A stretch of 64,000 bases of DNA from Paraescarpia echinospica (Eukaryota > Annelida > Polychaeta > Sabellida > Siboglinidae): the NCBI GenBank assembly GCA_020002185.1, contig CM034532.1:50882202-50946201 (forward strand). Direction: 5' to 3'. The position numbers and the translations under genes are program-made. This document shows positions 1-10,123 of this stretch, in pieces (position 1 is the first letter of the stretch; each line of letters starts with the position of its first letter). The notes under the pieces were generated by a model that was not told the origin of the DNA, ran no database searches, and worked only from the letters and a program-made list of their open reading frames with translations.

Positions 1-935
1 TTTACCAACTTCTTCCTTTCAGCCTTGACGTCTAGTTTGATGTTGCTCATTACCATTCTGTGGTCACTTCCAATGTTGACTTAGTTGATGACAGTTACGT
101 CAGTGGCCATGACTGGCTTGTTTGTCAGGATGTAATGTAGTCAATTTCGTTCTTCATTTCTCCATTTGGGCTTTTCCATGTCCATCTCCTCCCTGCTTTC
201 TTCTGGAACATGGTATTCATGATTTTGTACTTTCTTGATGTTGCCCATTCTACCAAGGTGTCGCCTCTTTCGTTTTTCACACCTAGGCCAAATTTGCCTG
301 TTGCCGTTTTCGAAATGTTTGTTCGTTTCCCTACTTACGCATTAAAGTCTCTCATCACTATCGTGTAGTAGGTTGGCTTTTCTAAAGTCTCATCCATGTC
401 GTTGTAGAAGTTGTCTGTGTCTTCTTCTGAGTATGATGTTGTTGGTGCATATACTTGTACTTTCTTCAGCTTGTAGAGCTTTGTTATGCTACTTTGGGGC
501 TGATGCTGTTAACCTTCACTAAAAAATTGCTATCTTTCCATTTCTTGTTTATGAGAAAGTCTACTCCAGCTTGGCCATTTTTTTCTGTGGAATGGTATAG
601 TAGATGGCCGCTTTGTAACGTAGTGAAGCATTCCTCTCTTCTTCTGACTTCTCCGATCCCGATCACATCCCCATACCAACTTGGTTTCCCTAAGTTCTTC
701 CTCCGGTTCTTGTATCTGTTCATCTCTTAGTAGTGCCCTACTTGATCCGAACCGCCTCCTTGATCATAGACTCTTTCGATGCTGCTGGGGACTGGGGGCC
801 TTGGCTTCACTGTATTTTGCATGCTGGTTTTGTTGCCTTTCCTTTCCACGCAGGCCGGTGTGGGTTGGAAGGAGGGAGACGTAGGCTGGGTGAACGAAAT
901 TGCCCAAGTTTCTTTTCAACATAACACAGATTATA
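1..935 (-). mobile_element. RTE/CFDP2-type LINE fragment: 5' leader and endonuclease domain, decayed
   Basis: Read on the minus strand this gives a nearly whole apurinic-type endonuclease in shifting frames. The N-terminal block (about 735-540) reads IGIGEVRRREECFTTLQSG and then VDFLINKKWK. The middle (about 485-345) reads QVYAPTTSYSEEDTDNFYND and a degraded DFNA. The C-terminal part (about 300-1) reads NERGDTLVEWATSRKYKIMN, RRWTWKSPNG, EIDYI and the catalytic-type GSDHRMV. These blocks are known from RTE-like LINEs often mis-annotated as craniofacial development protein 2. About 200 bp beyond the N-terminus is shared with the second copy at 18.56-19.04 kb, so it is probably element leader. 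Frame breaks (for example a stop after DFNA) show it is dead. The RT part would lie outside the window. Confidence 0.8.
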
Positions 936-997
936 ATTATTACAATGTTATTATTATTTAAAAAATTATTTTATAAACATGCGTGCGACCAAAAGTG

Positions 998-1095
998 CGC
1001 CCGATGTGGGGCTCGAACCCACGACCCTGGGATTGCTTCGAGCCTCGGAGGTTAGCTGTAAGAGTCCCATGCTCTACCGACTGAGCTAACCGGGC
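998..1095 (-). tRNA. tRNA-Lys (anticodon CTT) with a 25-nt intron
   Basis: The minus strand folds as a complete tRNA. Acceptor strands GCCCGGT and ATCGGGC pair (one G-T) with discriminator G. The D arm follows TTAGCTCAGTCGGTAGAGCA (A box), the anticodon stem is GGGA/TCCC with loop CT-CTT-A-A, and the T arm is GTGGGTTCGAGCCCCAC (B box). A 25-nt insert (1034-1058) sits directly after base 37, the canonical tRNA intron position. Without it the tRNA is 73 nt. A TTTT run (991-994 on the other strand) lies three bases past the 3' end, a good Pol III terminator. All this argues for a functional gene; a tRNA-Lys-derived SINE head is less likely because no SINE body is visible. Confidence 0.9.
1034..1058 (-). 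other. tRNA-Lys intron
   Basis: 25 nt between anticodon-loop bases 37 and 38, on the minus strand. Boundaries were set by restoring the seven-base loop CTCTTAA. A one-base shift of the boundary is possible because flanking A residues repeat. Confidence 0.8.
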
Positions 1096-1224
1096 AGACG
1101 AAGACAACCCTTTGTCCCCCGCGTCACAATGACAGCTCAGCTGAATAGATTACAAAGAACGGGCTAAGCCTGGCAGGCTTTAGGACGCGGTGAGGCCGGT
1201 CAGGTAGTGCATTGGTAGTGAAGT

Positions 1225-1337
1225 GAAGTTTTTTTTTAGATCATCATACATATATAGTAAAAGAAACAGTTTGTACATATTTTGATCAAGGGGGGCCTGC
1301 ACTAAGACCTGAGAGATCGCTATCGTACAGGCCTCCC
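1225..1337 (-). mobile_element. Possible 5'-truncated LINE 3' end (hairpin plus T-rich tail)
   Basis: 1290-1337 forms an imperfect hairpin: a run of six G then CCTG at one side and CAGGCCTCCC at the other. It resembles, in opposite orientation, the hairpin that follows the LINE ORF at about 20.54-20.59 kb (shared CTGCACTAAGACC-like core and GATCGCTATCGTA-like half). A T8 run at about 1229 may be the tail. No ORF is attached. The link to that LINE family is by eye and tentative. Confidence 0.4.
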
Positions 1338-2625
1338 TATGTCTCTATGAATACATAATGAGTGTGGTCTATTAGTAGTATAGTCACAGTTAATGCTACC
1401 TGATTAGTCTACAAGTTTTAAACAAATGTGCATTTACAAACAACACATAACAGTGCACTTATAACAGTGCTATTAGATCTAACAAAACTAATACTACATG
1501 ATACTGATAGTAGGGAGGTCGGAAGAAATCACGCAAACGCGTTTGCATTGGGACGCAATGTTAAATCGCCTATGTTAAAAAAATTGTTAAGTCCCTTGAA
1601 TTATAAAGACTGATCATATATTTTATATCAAAAGAAACATAAATATGTCTTCTTTGTGATAAAAATACCTACTTTTGCGAACTCGTAATGCTTCATACAG
1701 ATATTCGTGATGAAACAACGACACCCGCAGAAATTTCATTTCGTTGTGGACGCAACCATATTTAATCTCGCAGAAAGGTGGTGTTTTCATAAAATCATGT
1801 GCTCGCGTTATTACCCGCCATGCTATATTTGGCGGTATGGTTGAAATCGCAAAATTATACTCTTTCTTTTTGCGTGTTTCTTGTACGAATTGAAATAAAA
1901 TTAAGAAAAATATGATATGTTGAACATTGACCATATTTAGAGAGGATCTAAGGTATGAACAACTTGCTGAAACTCTGGCAAACTACATCTATGCTATTTA
2001 GTAATGTATAAACGTAATATTAATGCAAATTTGGCGGAGATACACCTTTGCCCATTTTTGCCTCACGCTCGAACGTAGAGGTACCCCATGTCCGGCAACG
2101 AATTTCTTATATTATCGCTCACATACCCGGCGTACATATTATTGCAATCTTTTATTCTTAAGTTGTGTTTTAGCCATGCATTTGTTATTCGTGTTTACAT
2201 ATGCACAGGCATGCTATCATATATTAAATGGTGGATGTTATATGAATATTTAAAGTTTATTTTCATGTTGTAATCATGCAAAAATATATGACAATTAATA
2301 ACAAATAAATGACAACCTCCTCCGTAAATCAGCTTGCGGAAACTCTGATGATGTACTTCTAATTACACTGCATTGATCTTGCTGTAACTAACTGCATGTA
2401 TAAACATTGGCTTGGTGGTGTTTTTTTGGGGTGGTTTTTTATTGTATATTCCTAGAACTATTTGTATATGAATATATAACATGATTTAACATTTCCTGGT
2501 GGTGGTACGGTGCAACATTTTGCTTCAGCGATGATGGGTATGCATGCTTTTTCAACATTTTATTTTCGAATGCTGCAAGGACATTCTTTCTAAGCAATTA
2601 AATGTGGTGCTTTATGAATAAAACA
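1338..2625. other. No gene recognised
   Basis: AT-rich sequence with only short ORFs and no splice-flanked reading frame that I can support. A minus-strand ORF of about 100 codons (1623-1934) has no recognisable motif and is not called. Confidence 0.5.
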
Positions 2626-2629
2626 AGGT

Positions 2630-3000
2630 GCGTCAAACAGGTTGTTGAAATCCGTTCTAAATGACTTAGAAACGCCACAGTTTCTCGCTGGATGTAAAGT
2701 ACTTGGACTCATCAGGAAGCTGATCACCTGCCCTCTCTGATGCATGATCGAATACAAGAGTGTTCACATCTTGGATATGAACACTCACTACCAGTCATTC
2801 TGCCAGGAGTCATGCAGAAACATCAATGAGTTAATGAGTGGGACGAGTACGCCTATCATTGAAGACACTACTCGCATCAAGAAGGACAAGGTGTTTGGAA
2901 TGCTGACAACACTTTCTGATGTAGATGCAGATGTGGAAGTGATTCTTCATATCTTACTTCCAACCATCGCTGTTCTCTGCAAACGGATCTTAGTAGATAC
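2630..3000 (+). pseudogene. Degenerate coding fragment, unrecognised family
   Basis: The plus strand has coding-like composition: FLAGCKVLGLIRKLITCPL, then a stop, then a frame beginning MIEYKSVHILDMNTHYQSF, continuing through an acidic block (STPIIEDT) and DADVEVILHILLPTIAVLC. I have the impression that this order of blocks recurs in uncharacterised invertebrate proteins linked to mobile DNA, but I cannot name a family. An in-frame stop near 2740 and the abrupt end at the palindrome at 3001 suggest a decayed piece. It could instead be one exon of a host gene. Confidence 0.3.
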
Positions 3001-3079
3001 ATTACATCAGATAATTCAAAGTTGCATAGCAATATATATTATATATATTGCTATGCAACTTTGAATTATCTGATGTAAT
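3001..3079. repeat. Perfect 79-bp palindrome (39-bp arms, 1-nt spacer)
   Basis: The left arm 3001-3039 (ATTACATCAGATAATTCAAA onward) is matched base for base by the reverse complement at 3041-3079, with a single T between. A TA-rich microsatellite follows (3080-3112). A palindrome this perfect is short-lived in most genomes, so it is either young or a fold-back element end. Confidence 0.95.
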
Positions 3080-3412
3080 ATATATATATATGTTTATGTA
3101 TATATATATATACAGACGTAAAAACGAAGCAATATGTATAGAAACATTGAGAATAGGGGAAAGCGCAAGGTACATACCTCCGCCCTAAAACCCCGTATGC
3201 ATAAGATATTAATTAAAACATTCACAGAATACAATCATAACGACAATGTGACCGACTTCGTAAGTTCGTTAGTAACATAGATACTATAGACAATACAAAA
3301 AAACCTACTAACGAAAAACGGACCTATAAACTTTGCCAATGACGACAGGCATAAAACAGACCAGCCAGCCTGTAAACATGTGAGAACAAAAGGAGAGGGT
3401 GAGGAGGGTGGG

Positions 3413-3595
3413 AAAACAAAACGTAAACAAACAAACGTGGGATGTGTTTACCTTTCCGAAGCGCAGAAATTGAAAGGGAGGCTGTCCGAATGAAAATGGC
3501 GTCGCTTAATATGTCGGCTTACAGTATCCTCCCCAATAGAAGTGCTAGCATCGTCCACAAAAATGCCGTTTGATTTAATTAAATCAAAAGGTGTT
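3413..3595 (-). repeat. 3' terminal direct repeat of the DIRS-clade element
   Basis: About 183 bp, matching 8343-8528 in the same orientation with only a few substitutions by eye (for example CTGTCCG against CTGGCCG and ACAGTATCC against ACCTTATCC). One end contains the palindrome TGATTTAATTAAATCA. There is no TG...CA border. No second repeat pair flanks it, so an A1-B1-A2-B2 Ngaro layout is not evident. Confidence 0.85.
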
Positions 3596-4405
3596 TTTTT
3601 GTGGCACGAAGCTATCTCTCTAAACATACTAAGAATCGTGGCTAGTTTGCTGATAACACATAAAGCAAAGGTGAGTTTGTATATGGGCTTTATAATAACA
3701 AAAAGCCAAAATAAAATACATGAATACATAACGCAATCGATCTAAGCATTTCTGTTAGCTTAGATAATTAATCTACTAGACATCAGCAAAGGTGGGGGAA
3801 AACAACCACACCAGGCCATTATGAAATAATCCCACATGATTCCGACTAATTCTTCTTAAACGGAAATTGTAACTGTAAATTCTGCATGCCCAACCTAAGT
3901 TGAAAGCATTCGTAAAACAAGTTACAATGTACAACCCATAAATACATAACGGAAGTCTACGATATGTAACGAACATAAATATCTCGAAAGCAAACCTGCA
4001 GGACCACACAATATGCCCCACCTAAGTAGAAAGCACATGTGCCCCCAAAATAACTGCACAGAAAATATGTGTTCGGTGAAATGAGACCACATCGTGGTAT
4101 GCCCCACCTAAGTAGAAAGCAACCATGATGCAAATAAACATAACGTATACATGTAAGTACCAGAACAGTAGTCCAATGGCCATGTGTATTATGTCAATCT
4201 ATCATTATATCCACAGTATGCGTAATGCTAAAAACTTGTGACATATATAATATATATACACAAATACATACTGATATAAAGAAAGCCATACCAAACTAGA
4301 AAGCAATTTTTAAAGCAAAATAATGATAGGTAACATTAGTTCCTGAAATGTCTGTGACTAATCACGATTGACGAAACCGTGCAACATCATCAAACCGATG
4401 TACAC
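3596..4405 (-). other. 3' region of the DIRS-clade element, no recombinase ORF
   Basis: Where a tyrosine recombinase would be expected, the longest minus-strand frame is about 80 codons and shows no R...HxxR...Y pattern. A short motif, CCCCACCTAAGTAGAAAGCA, recurs in exact or degenerate form near 3889, 4015, 4099 and 4287. Confidence 0.6.
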
Positions 4406-6301
4406 TTATAGTGGCCTAGGCATGAGATCGGCCGGGATGACTGATTGCACTGCCTCGAGGCCATACTGTCTGCGCAGTTCTGGGGTGTCTTGAAACCGAG
4501 ACAACGCATCTGCCATGGTATTCACCTTACCGGGGACAAGCTTTGCCCGAAGAATAACGTTGCTGCGCATAAGCGATACTGTCATAGTACGGATAAGTGA
4601 CATAAGTTTCTTGTCTTTGCTCGTCTGGTTGTTGATAACATGAACTACCGCTTCATTGTCGCACAGCACGAGGAGATGTATGTTGGCAAGGACATTGGGC
4701 CACAAGTACAAAGCCAAGACAATGGGGAACAGTTCATTGATAGCGATATTGATGTCACACCAAAAGGGAGGCCAGTGACCTTGAAACCACCGACCCTTTA
4801 ACAAGCCAGCAAACCCCAAACCAGAAGCATCTGTAAAGAGTTCCAGTTTCTCAGATGAGTGCCAGTGATCGTTAATGAGAAGCGATGTCCCATTAAAGTT
4901 ATCCAAGAACAGAGACCAGGCGGCCAAGTCTAGACGTGCTTCCCGCCCCAAACGGATATGAAAGTGCGGCTTAACAATACCCAATGTGAGATCGATTAAA
5001 CGACGCAAGGAGTTGTCTCCCGGAACGACGACTTTACAAGCGAAATTCAACGTGCCTATAAGACTTTGTAGGTCACACAAAGTAACCTTTCGATGTCGGC
5101 TGAAAGACCTCACCAAGGTAACTGCATCTTGCAGTTTGTCCTGCGGCAGCCTAGCCTGCATCCACAAAGTATCTACTTCAATGCCGTGAACGGTAACGCA
5201 AGTGGACGGCGGCACAGTTTTGTTATGATTCACAGGAATCGACAGGAAGTCAGCCAGTGAGAACAATTGTTGTAAGTATACTTTACAGACCGATTCAGAC
5301 AGGGAAAGGAAAATAAAATCGTCAAGAATGTGTGACATGAAAGACACGTGATACTTGTTCTGCAAGATCCACTGCAGGGCACAACTGAATTGCTCAAAAA
5401 CTTTGCACGATATAGAACAGCCCATAGGAAGACATTTGTCATAAAAATACATCTCGTCAAATCTGAACCCTAGTAGATGGTAATCACTAGGATGTACCGG
5501 AATAATGCGGAACGCGGATTCAATGTCAGCTTTTGCAATGAAACAACCCTGGCCAACTGATAACAGTAGCGAAACGAAATAATCGTAATCTTCATATGAA
5601 ACAGAACAAAACTCCCTAGGTATTCCAGAATTGATGGAATTGCCCTTTGGGAATGAAAGGTCGTGAATAATGCGGAATTTTCCTGGCTCCTTCTTGGGTA
5701 CAAGCCCTAAAGGCGAAATCATTAAATCAGGAAAGGGAGGTGTGGCAAAAGGACAGGCAATACGTCCAAAGTGTTGCTCATTATGGATCATATCCAACGC
5801 TATTGCAGGATTAGATAAAAGAGATGGGTGATTACACGGCATTGCCCGTTGGCTTAAATCTCCAGAAAAGGAAAGTCTGAACCCTTCTGTGAAACCCTGC
5901 CAAAGTTCTTGACCTAAATTGACCTCATAATTACTTTCGTTTAATAGGCATAGGAGGCGTGGGGCGTGCACCGGCGTTGGGAGCCGGGGTGTTTGGGAAT
6001 GTGGCAGCCGCACGTCGGGGACATTTAGACTGGGCATGGTGGCCCCTGCAAATGGGACAGAGGTGCTGGTAACGGCAGTTGGGATTCTTGCAGGTTCCAT
6101 AGGTACAGAAAACGAAACAGTATCCTGATGGAAAGGACTGCTTCTTTGGAAGCTGCGATTTTCCCAAGGGCGTGGAAGCAGTCGATAGAGTAGAAGCATG
6201 CCGAGTGACAGTGAAATGAAGCTCCTGGTGCAGATGACTCCACGGCATGGAATTGTGGGCCCTATGTTTTCGGAAATCCCGGTCGTATGCAAGGAAGACA
6301 C
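4406..6301 (-). CDS. Reverse transcriptase-RNase H polyprotein, DIRS/Ngaro type
   Basis: 631-codon open frame; copies element RNA into DNA. The first 120 or so codons overlap gag and may not be translated as written. RT core: VPKKEPGKFR (201-210), catalytic Asp in ADIESAF (D259), LPMGCSIS (291-298) and the DD pair in HILDDF (D327/D328). RNase H: FTDASG (D491), NELFP (E523), LCDNEAV (D548) and MADALSR (D598), so all four expected acidic residues are present. It lies in the +1 frame relative to gag, so expression needs a +1 (or -2) shift or reinitiation. There is no protease, integrase or methyltransferase domain. The true start is unknown; DIRS-clade assignment is from the RT/RH motif style. 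Confidence 0.88.
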   Translation of the reverse strand: MSSLHTTGISENIGPTIPCRGVICTRSFISLSLGMLLLYRLLPRPWENRSFQRSSPFHQDTVSFSVPMEPARIPTAVTSTSVPFAGATMPSLNVPDVRLPHSQTPRLPTPVHAPRLLCLLNESNYEVNLGQELWQGFTEGFRLSFSGDLSQRAMPCNHPSLLSNPAIALDMIHNEQHFGRIACPFATPPFPDLMISPLGLVPKKEPGKFRIIHDLSFPKGNSINSGIPREFCSVSYEDYDYFVSLLLSVGQGCFIAKADIESAFRIIPVHPSDYHLLGFRFDEMYFYDKCLPMGCSISCKVFEQFSCALQWILQNKYHVSFMSHILDDFIFLSLSESVCKVYLQQLFSLADFLSIPVNHNKTVPPSTCVTVHGIEVDTLWMQARLPQDKLQDAVTLVRSFSRHRKVTLCDLQSLIGTLNFACKVVVPGDNSLRRLIDLTLGIVKPHFHIRLGREARLDLAAWSLFLDNFNGTSLLINDHWHSSEKLELFTDASGLGFAGLLKGRWFQGHWPPFWCDINIAINELFPIVLALYLWPNVLANIHLLVLCDNEAVVHVINNQTSKDKKLMSLIRTMTVSLMRSNVILRAKLVPGKVNTMADALSRFQDTPELRRQYGLEAVQSVIPADLMPRPL

Positions 6302-7040
6302 CGGGTCGGGATGCGGAAGCCATGTTTCGTATGATTTGGATATATTTCAGGATGTCCTGAATTTCCGCGGGGTGTCGTTGGGTGTAGATAGCAGTATACA
6401 CCAGGAAGGCATCAGACCACTGCTCGACTGTCGAAATCTTCTTTGCATTGTGGTCTTTAACCTTTACAACTGTGAAACTGCTATCCACATCCAAGAACAC
6501 CGTAGTCTGGGAAGTGGGGTCTCCCAACAACAGTGCCAAGTCGATAAACTGCTTGGCCCAAATTTTGGATTTGAGGGTGGAGTCAACGAGACTCCCAAGG
6601 GGCACGGAGGCAAAACTAGCCATGTCCGTAGGAACATCACCCCGGACATCCTCATTGCCTGCCAACGTTGCAGAACTGGTAGACCGAGACCCTGTAGTCA
6701 CAGACTCAGCTATGGCTGCAGGCTCGGTCGGTAGTGGAGCATGCTGTGCTGCAGCCATTTCGATGACGACGTCACGAATTGACTGCATCTGTTCTTGCAT
6801 GGCGTGCATCTGCTCTTGCATTGCAGACAGATCCGGGTGATCAGCCGCTGTCACATGCGACTCTGTGTCAATCGCCGTCATAGCTGCGCTCTCTCGTGAT
6901 GAGGCCGAATGAGGGCGCTTACGAGACGATCGCAGCGACGAGCCAACCCGATATCGTGCAGGCACCGTCACAGAACGACCTCTCCTTGTGGACATTCTGA
7001 AAACTAGAAAAAAAACCAGACCAGCAGATACTGACACCAA
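5931..7040 (-). CDS. Gag-like protein with coiled coil and Cys/His zinc-binding region
   Basis: 369 codons; the likelier start is Met16 (MSTRRGRSV), which begins a basic N-terminus. Residues about 72-95 hold a Met/Gln-rich heptad-like stretch (AMQEQMHAMQEQMQ) suited to coiled-coil assembly. A Ser/Thr/Ala linker follows. Residues about 308-340 hold a Cys/His cluster, CFVFCTYGTCKNPNCRYQH followed by LCPICRGHHAQSKCP, resembling the zinc-binding end of DIRS-type gag proteins. The C-terminus is basic (MPIKRK). Its last 370 nt overlap the RT ORF. The frame is uninterrupted. Nucleic-acid binding is inferred from the Cys/His region. Confidence 0.8.
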   Translation of the reverse strand: MVSVSAGLVFFLVFRMSTRRGRSVTVPARYRVGSSLRSSRKRPHSASSRESAAMTAIDTESHVTAADHPDLSAMQEQMHAMQEQMQSIRDVVIEMAAAQHAPLPTEPAAIAESVTTGSRSTSSATLAGNEDVRGDVPTDMASFASVPLGSLVDSTLKSKIWAKQFIDLALLLGDPTSQTTVFLDVDSSFTVVKVKDHNAKKISTVEQWSDAFLVYTAIYTQRHPAEIQDILKYIQIIRNMASASRPGVFLAYDRDFRKHRAHNSMPWSHLHQELHFTVTRHASTLSTASTPLGKSQLPKKQSFPSGYCFVFCTYGTCKNPNCRYQHLCPICRGHHAQSKCPRRAAATFPNTPAPNAGARPTPPMPIKRK

Positions 7041-7469
7041 TTGTAGAACTGTCTACCACTGACCGAAACAGCTGTGTGATAACACATACTTAGACAAACC
7101 GCAGCTTAAAGGAATGTGAGTGAATGCAAACAAGCAAAACCAAACAAATTATCCTCCCTAATTAATGGCAATGAAACCAGTAGTGAAACAAAGACTTAAG
7201 CAAACGACAAAAAGTGAAGCACTTTGTAAAGAAAACCAAAGATGAGAAAAAATGTCTGACGAGACATTGCATTTATAACCTGTATGCATAAACACCTTGG
7301 CAAGGGATTAAAAGGTGTATATAAACTACTAAATTGAAAAGCCCTGTGGGCAATCCTACGAACCGAATACTGCGCGGTAGAACAATCCATTTACGCAAGA
7401 GAAAGATCATATTAAAATAATTACTTCACAGCCCATTAAGATGAACAGACACGTAACGTAACAAAATAA

Positions 7470-7890
7470 AAACGACCAAACCGGGCAGTCGTAACGACCT
7501 ACAAGACGGCCATAATCCTGGCACAGTCATAAAACGGCCACAAACAGGGCACAACCTTAAAGATGTAAAAACGGTCAACGGTCTATAACGGCCAACAAGT
7601 GGCACAGTCTTAGTGACCTACAAGACGGCCAAAAGCTGGCCGCCTTAAACTGTCCACAAATATGGCACAACCTTAACGGTCTACAAACGGCCAACAAGTA
7701 GCACAGTCTTAATGACCTACGAGACGGCCAAAATCTGGCCACCTTAAAAAGGCCACCAATATGGCACAACCGTAACGGTCTACAAACGGCCAACAAGTAG
7801 CACAGTCTTAATAACCTACAAGACGGCCAAAAGCTGGCACAGCCTTAAATTGTCCACAAATAGGGCACAACCTTAACGGTCTAAAACAGA
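7470..7890. repeat. Leader minisatellite of the DIRS-clade element, period about 100 bp
   Basis: The motif GGCACAACC recurs near 7549, 7664, 7763 and 7864, giving periods of about 115, 99 and 101. Each unit also carries ACGGTCTACAAACGGCCAAC and GACCTACAAGACGGCC, so shorter internal repeats (ACGGCCA) exist. It lies between the 5' terminal repeat and gag. Confidence 0.8.
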
Positions 7891-8342
7891 AAGCCAACAA
7901 AAAAAGGCATAAGTAAACAGTATAACAAAACACAAAACTCTGTGAACTGACAGCTACAGCTAGCGCCGCGGGGGCCGCTAGCGTAGAGCAAAAGGCTTGC
8001 GCTAGCCAGTGGCTTTAATTCGAGTAAAACATATCGAAAGATAATAACACCCGAAAAATTAAAAGTTAAAACGAACTGTACCAAAAACGCCAGCAGTGCG
8101 GGGCGACAGCAGTAACTTCGTAAAGCTCATCGAAAGTCGGTAAATTTGAGCCAAGGCGAAAGACATCGTTAAGCTCCGCCTACTTGTCAATTCGGAAACA
8201 AAGGAAAGTCCGACCACCCCAATTTGTAAATAGACAATCACATAATGTCGAAACTGAGAACGGGAACAGCACACTTCAAACGAAGCACGAGGATAAAGTC
8301 CAACGTACTGACTAACAACGTAGAGTATAGAATACACCACAA

Positions 8343-8528
8343 CAAAACAAAACGTAAACAAACAAACGTGGGATGTGTTTACCTTTCCGAAGCGCAGAAA
8401 TTGAAAGGGAGGCTGGCCGAATGAAAATGGCGTCGCTTAATATGTCGGCCTACCTTATCCTCCCCAATAGAAGTGCTAGCATCGTCCACAAAAGTGCCGT
8501 TTGATTTAATTAAATCAAAAGGTGTTTA
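8343..8528 (-). repeat. 5' terminal direct repeat of the DIRS-clade element
   Basis: Partner of 3413-3595. It ends next to a (TA)n run at 8527, which may be the insertion target or later slippage. On the minus strand it would hold the promoter region, but I see no certain promoter motif. Confidence 0.85.
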
Positions 8529-8690
8529 TATATATATATATATATATATAATGTTGTACATGCATGCTGTGTAGCGGAATGCTTATTGTTGCTTGCAGTA
8601 GTTGGCTATCCTTCTCACTTTACTAAGTTCACACACACACACACGCACACATGCGGACACACACACAAACCTACATATGTTTACATAATT
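8527..8690. repeat. (TA)n and imperfect (CA)n microsatellites
   Basis: TATA run at about 8527-8550, directly beside the element's terminal repeat, and an imperfect CACACA/CGCACA tract at about 8630-8670. Confidence 0.9.
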
Positions 8691-9504
8691 ATATGGTGCA
8701 AGGCCAAAGCAGAATGTTTACATCAATGCATGCAATATTTGGCTATGCTTATACGCTCACACACACTTTACTAACTTTGCATACATGACATGCATGTACT
8801 CATTAACGTCCACTTGATTTTGCTGGTATACCTGCCACTTCTAAAACATGTCAGATTTTGTTGATATCCACATAATGGAAACCATTAAAGCATAACCTTC
8901 AACCTATGGGTAGCAGGCTTTCCAAGCTGGTTCAGTGTGGTGTATGACAATGAGCCAGATATATTGTGTACACATATATATGCTGGATGACGATTTGAAA
9001 GTGGTGACCTGGAGATACTTTTGTAAGCTTTTCCGAAAGGAAAAATTAACTTAGTTAATTAACATAATTTTATGTAAAATTCCTTTTGTAAATTATATTT
9101 AAAGGAAATACATAAAATATCAAGTCTTAGTTAAGATTTTTGTATTGTAGGGCCTACAAGATTATATTTTCACATTTCCTTCAGATAAAAAAACTGTCAC
9201 ACAAATTTATTCAATGACCTTTACATAATTGTTCATAACTTCGCCAATTTTTATCACATAGAGTTAAAACCGGTATGGCTGTCTATCTCTTAAATAAACC
9301 TTTCCAATGGTGTATCACAATTGCCAATCTGATGAATTATTGCCTTATTTTAATTTTCTAACGTGTATGGGTGTGATTAGAATATAAATCAAATTATCAT
9401 TGGTATGATGCAATAATTACACAGAAGTAAAGATAAAATATAGAAAAAATCCTAAATAATAGTAAAGTACAATTAACATTTTGACAGGAAAATTTATAAT
9501 TTCT

Positions 9505-9960
9505 ATGCTTCAGCTGGTATATTCTGTTTGCAGATGTAGCAGTTATTGGTGTCACATTCCGTGTCATATTTACTTATGATATATGTTTTGCAGTAACTTA
9601 CGAAGCCTTGATATGAATGGGTGTTAATTTTTTCCATGGCAATTTGTGGAAGAAAGTTTTCTTGAAGGAGATGTGGTATAGTATGTATGATACCAATGCG
9701 GCAGTATATTGTATTAGTTTGTTTAATTTGGATATCACAGTTATAGTTTTGTTTTGTGGGAAATTATTTATTTGTATTGGTAAAGTATTGAGGTGTCTTT
9801 CTTTGTCTTGCTGGTCTAGAGATATTTTTATTAGTAGAGAACATGTCTTGGAAATATTCTGGGACGGTTTTATTTTTATATCTATAGAAAAATTTCATGC
9901 ATGATAGTTTATAAAGGTCATCTGTTTTTAATAGTTTTAGTTCTTTACGTAATGGTGTAC
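9505..9960 (-). mobile_element. Jockey/I-like LINE, C-terminal ORF2 fragment
   Basis: The minus strand reads SCMKFFYRYKNKTVPEYFQD, then, after breaks, THSYQGFVSYCKTYIISKYD and a terminal NCYIC. The plus-strand LINE at 19.8-20.25 kb has the same order: YYKYVHMTLPAYLQNLPF, LTHSLQGFISYAQ, then NCYICG near its stop. It is therefore the same kind of C-terminal tail. In-frame stops and frame changes show decay. Confidence 0.65.
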
Positions 9961-10123
9961 TGTGTGGGTTATATTTACTGTTTGATAGCCGACATGAAGC
10001 CGCAAGAAATCCGCCCCTTACAGTATAGACTCATTGCTAAGCTTAAGGACAGCGAGCGATCAAGTTGGCCCAAATCAAAACTCACGTCAGTCAAGTGTGT
10101 ACTTTGACATTCTTCATTTGCAG

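Larger units (their letters stand above)
3413..8528 (-). mobile_element. DIRS-clade retroelement, two ORFs, terminal direct repeats, no recombinase seen
   Basis: About 5.1 kb on the minus strand: terminal repeat (8343-8528), leader with a minisatellite (7470-7890), gag-like ORF (7040-5931), overlapping RT-RNase H ORF (to 4406), about 0.8 kb without a long ORF, then the second terminal repeat (3413-3595). The RT and RNase H motifs are of the DIRS/Ngaro type rather than Gypsy, Copia or BEL: no protease, no DDE integrase, and SHILDDF at the RT active site. Such elements normally carry a tyrosine recombinase after RNase H and have inverted or split direct repeats. Here neither is visible. Both ORFs are open along their whole length, which points to recent activity. 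Confidence 0.8.

Noticed and set aside
3776..4107. Possible tyrosine recombinase ORF after RNase H
   Set aside because: Frames of 60-80 codons without the R, HxxR and Y residues expected; treated as absent.
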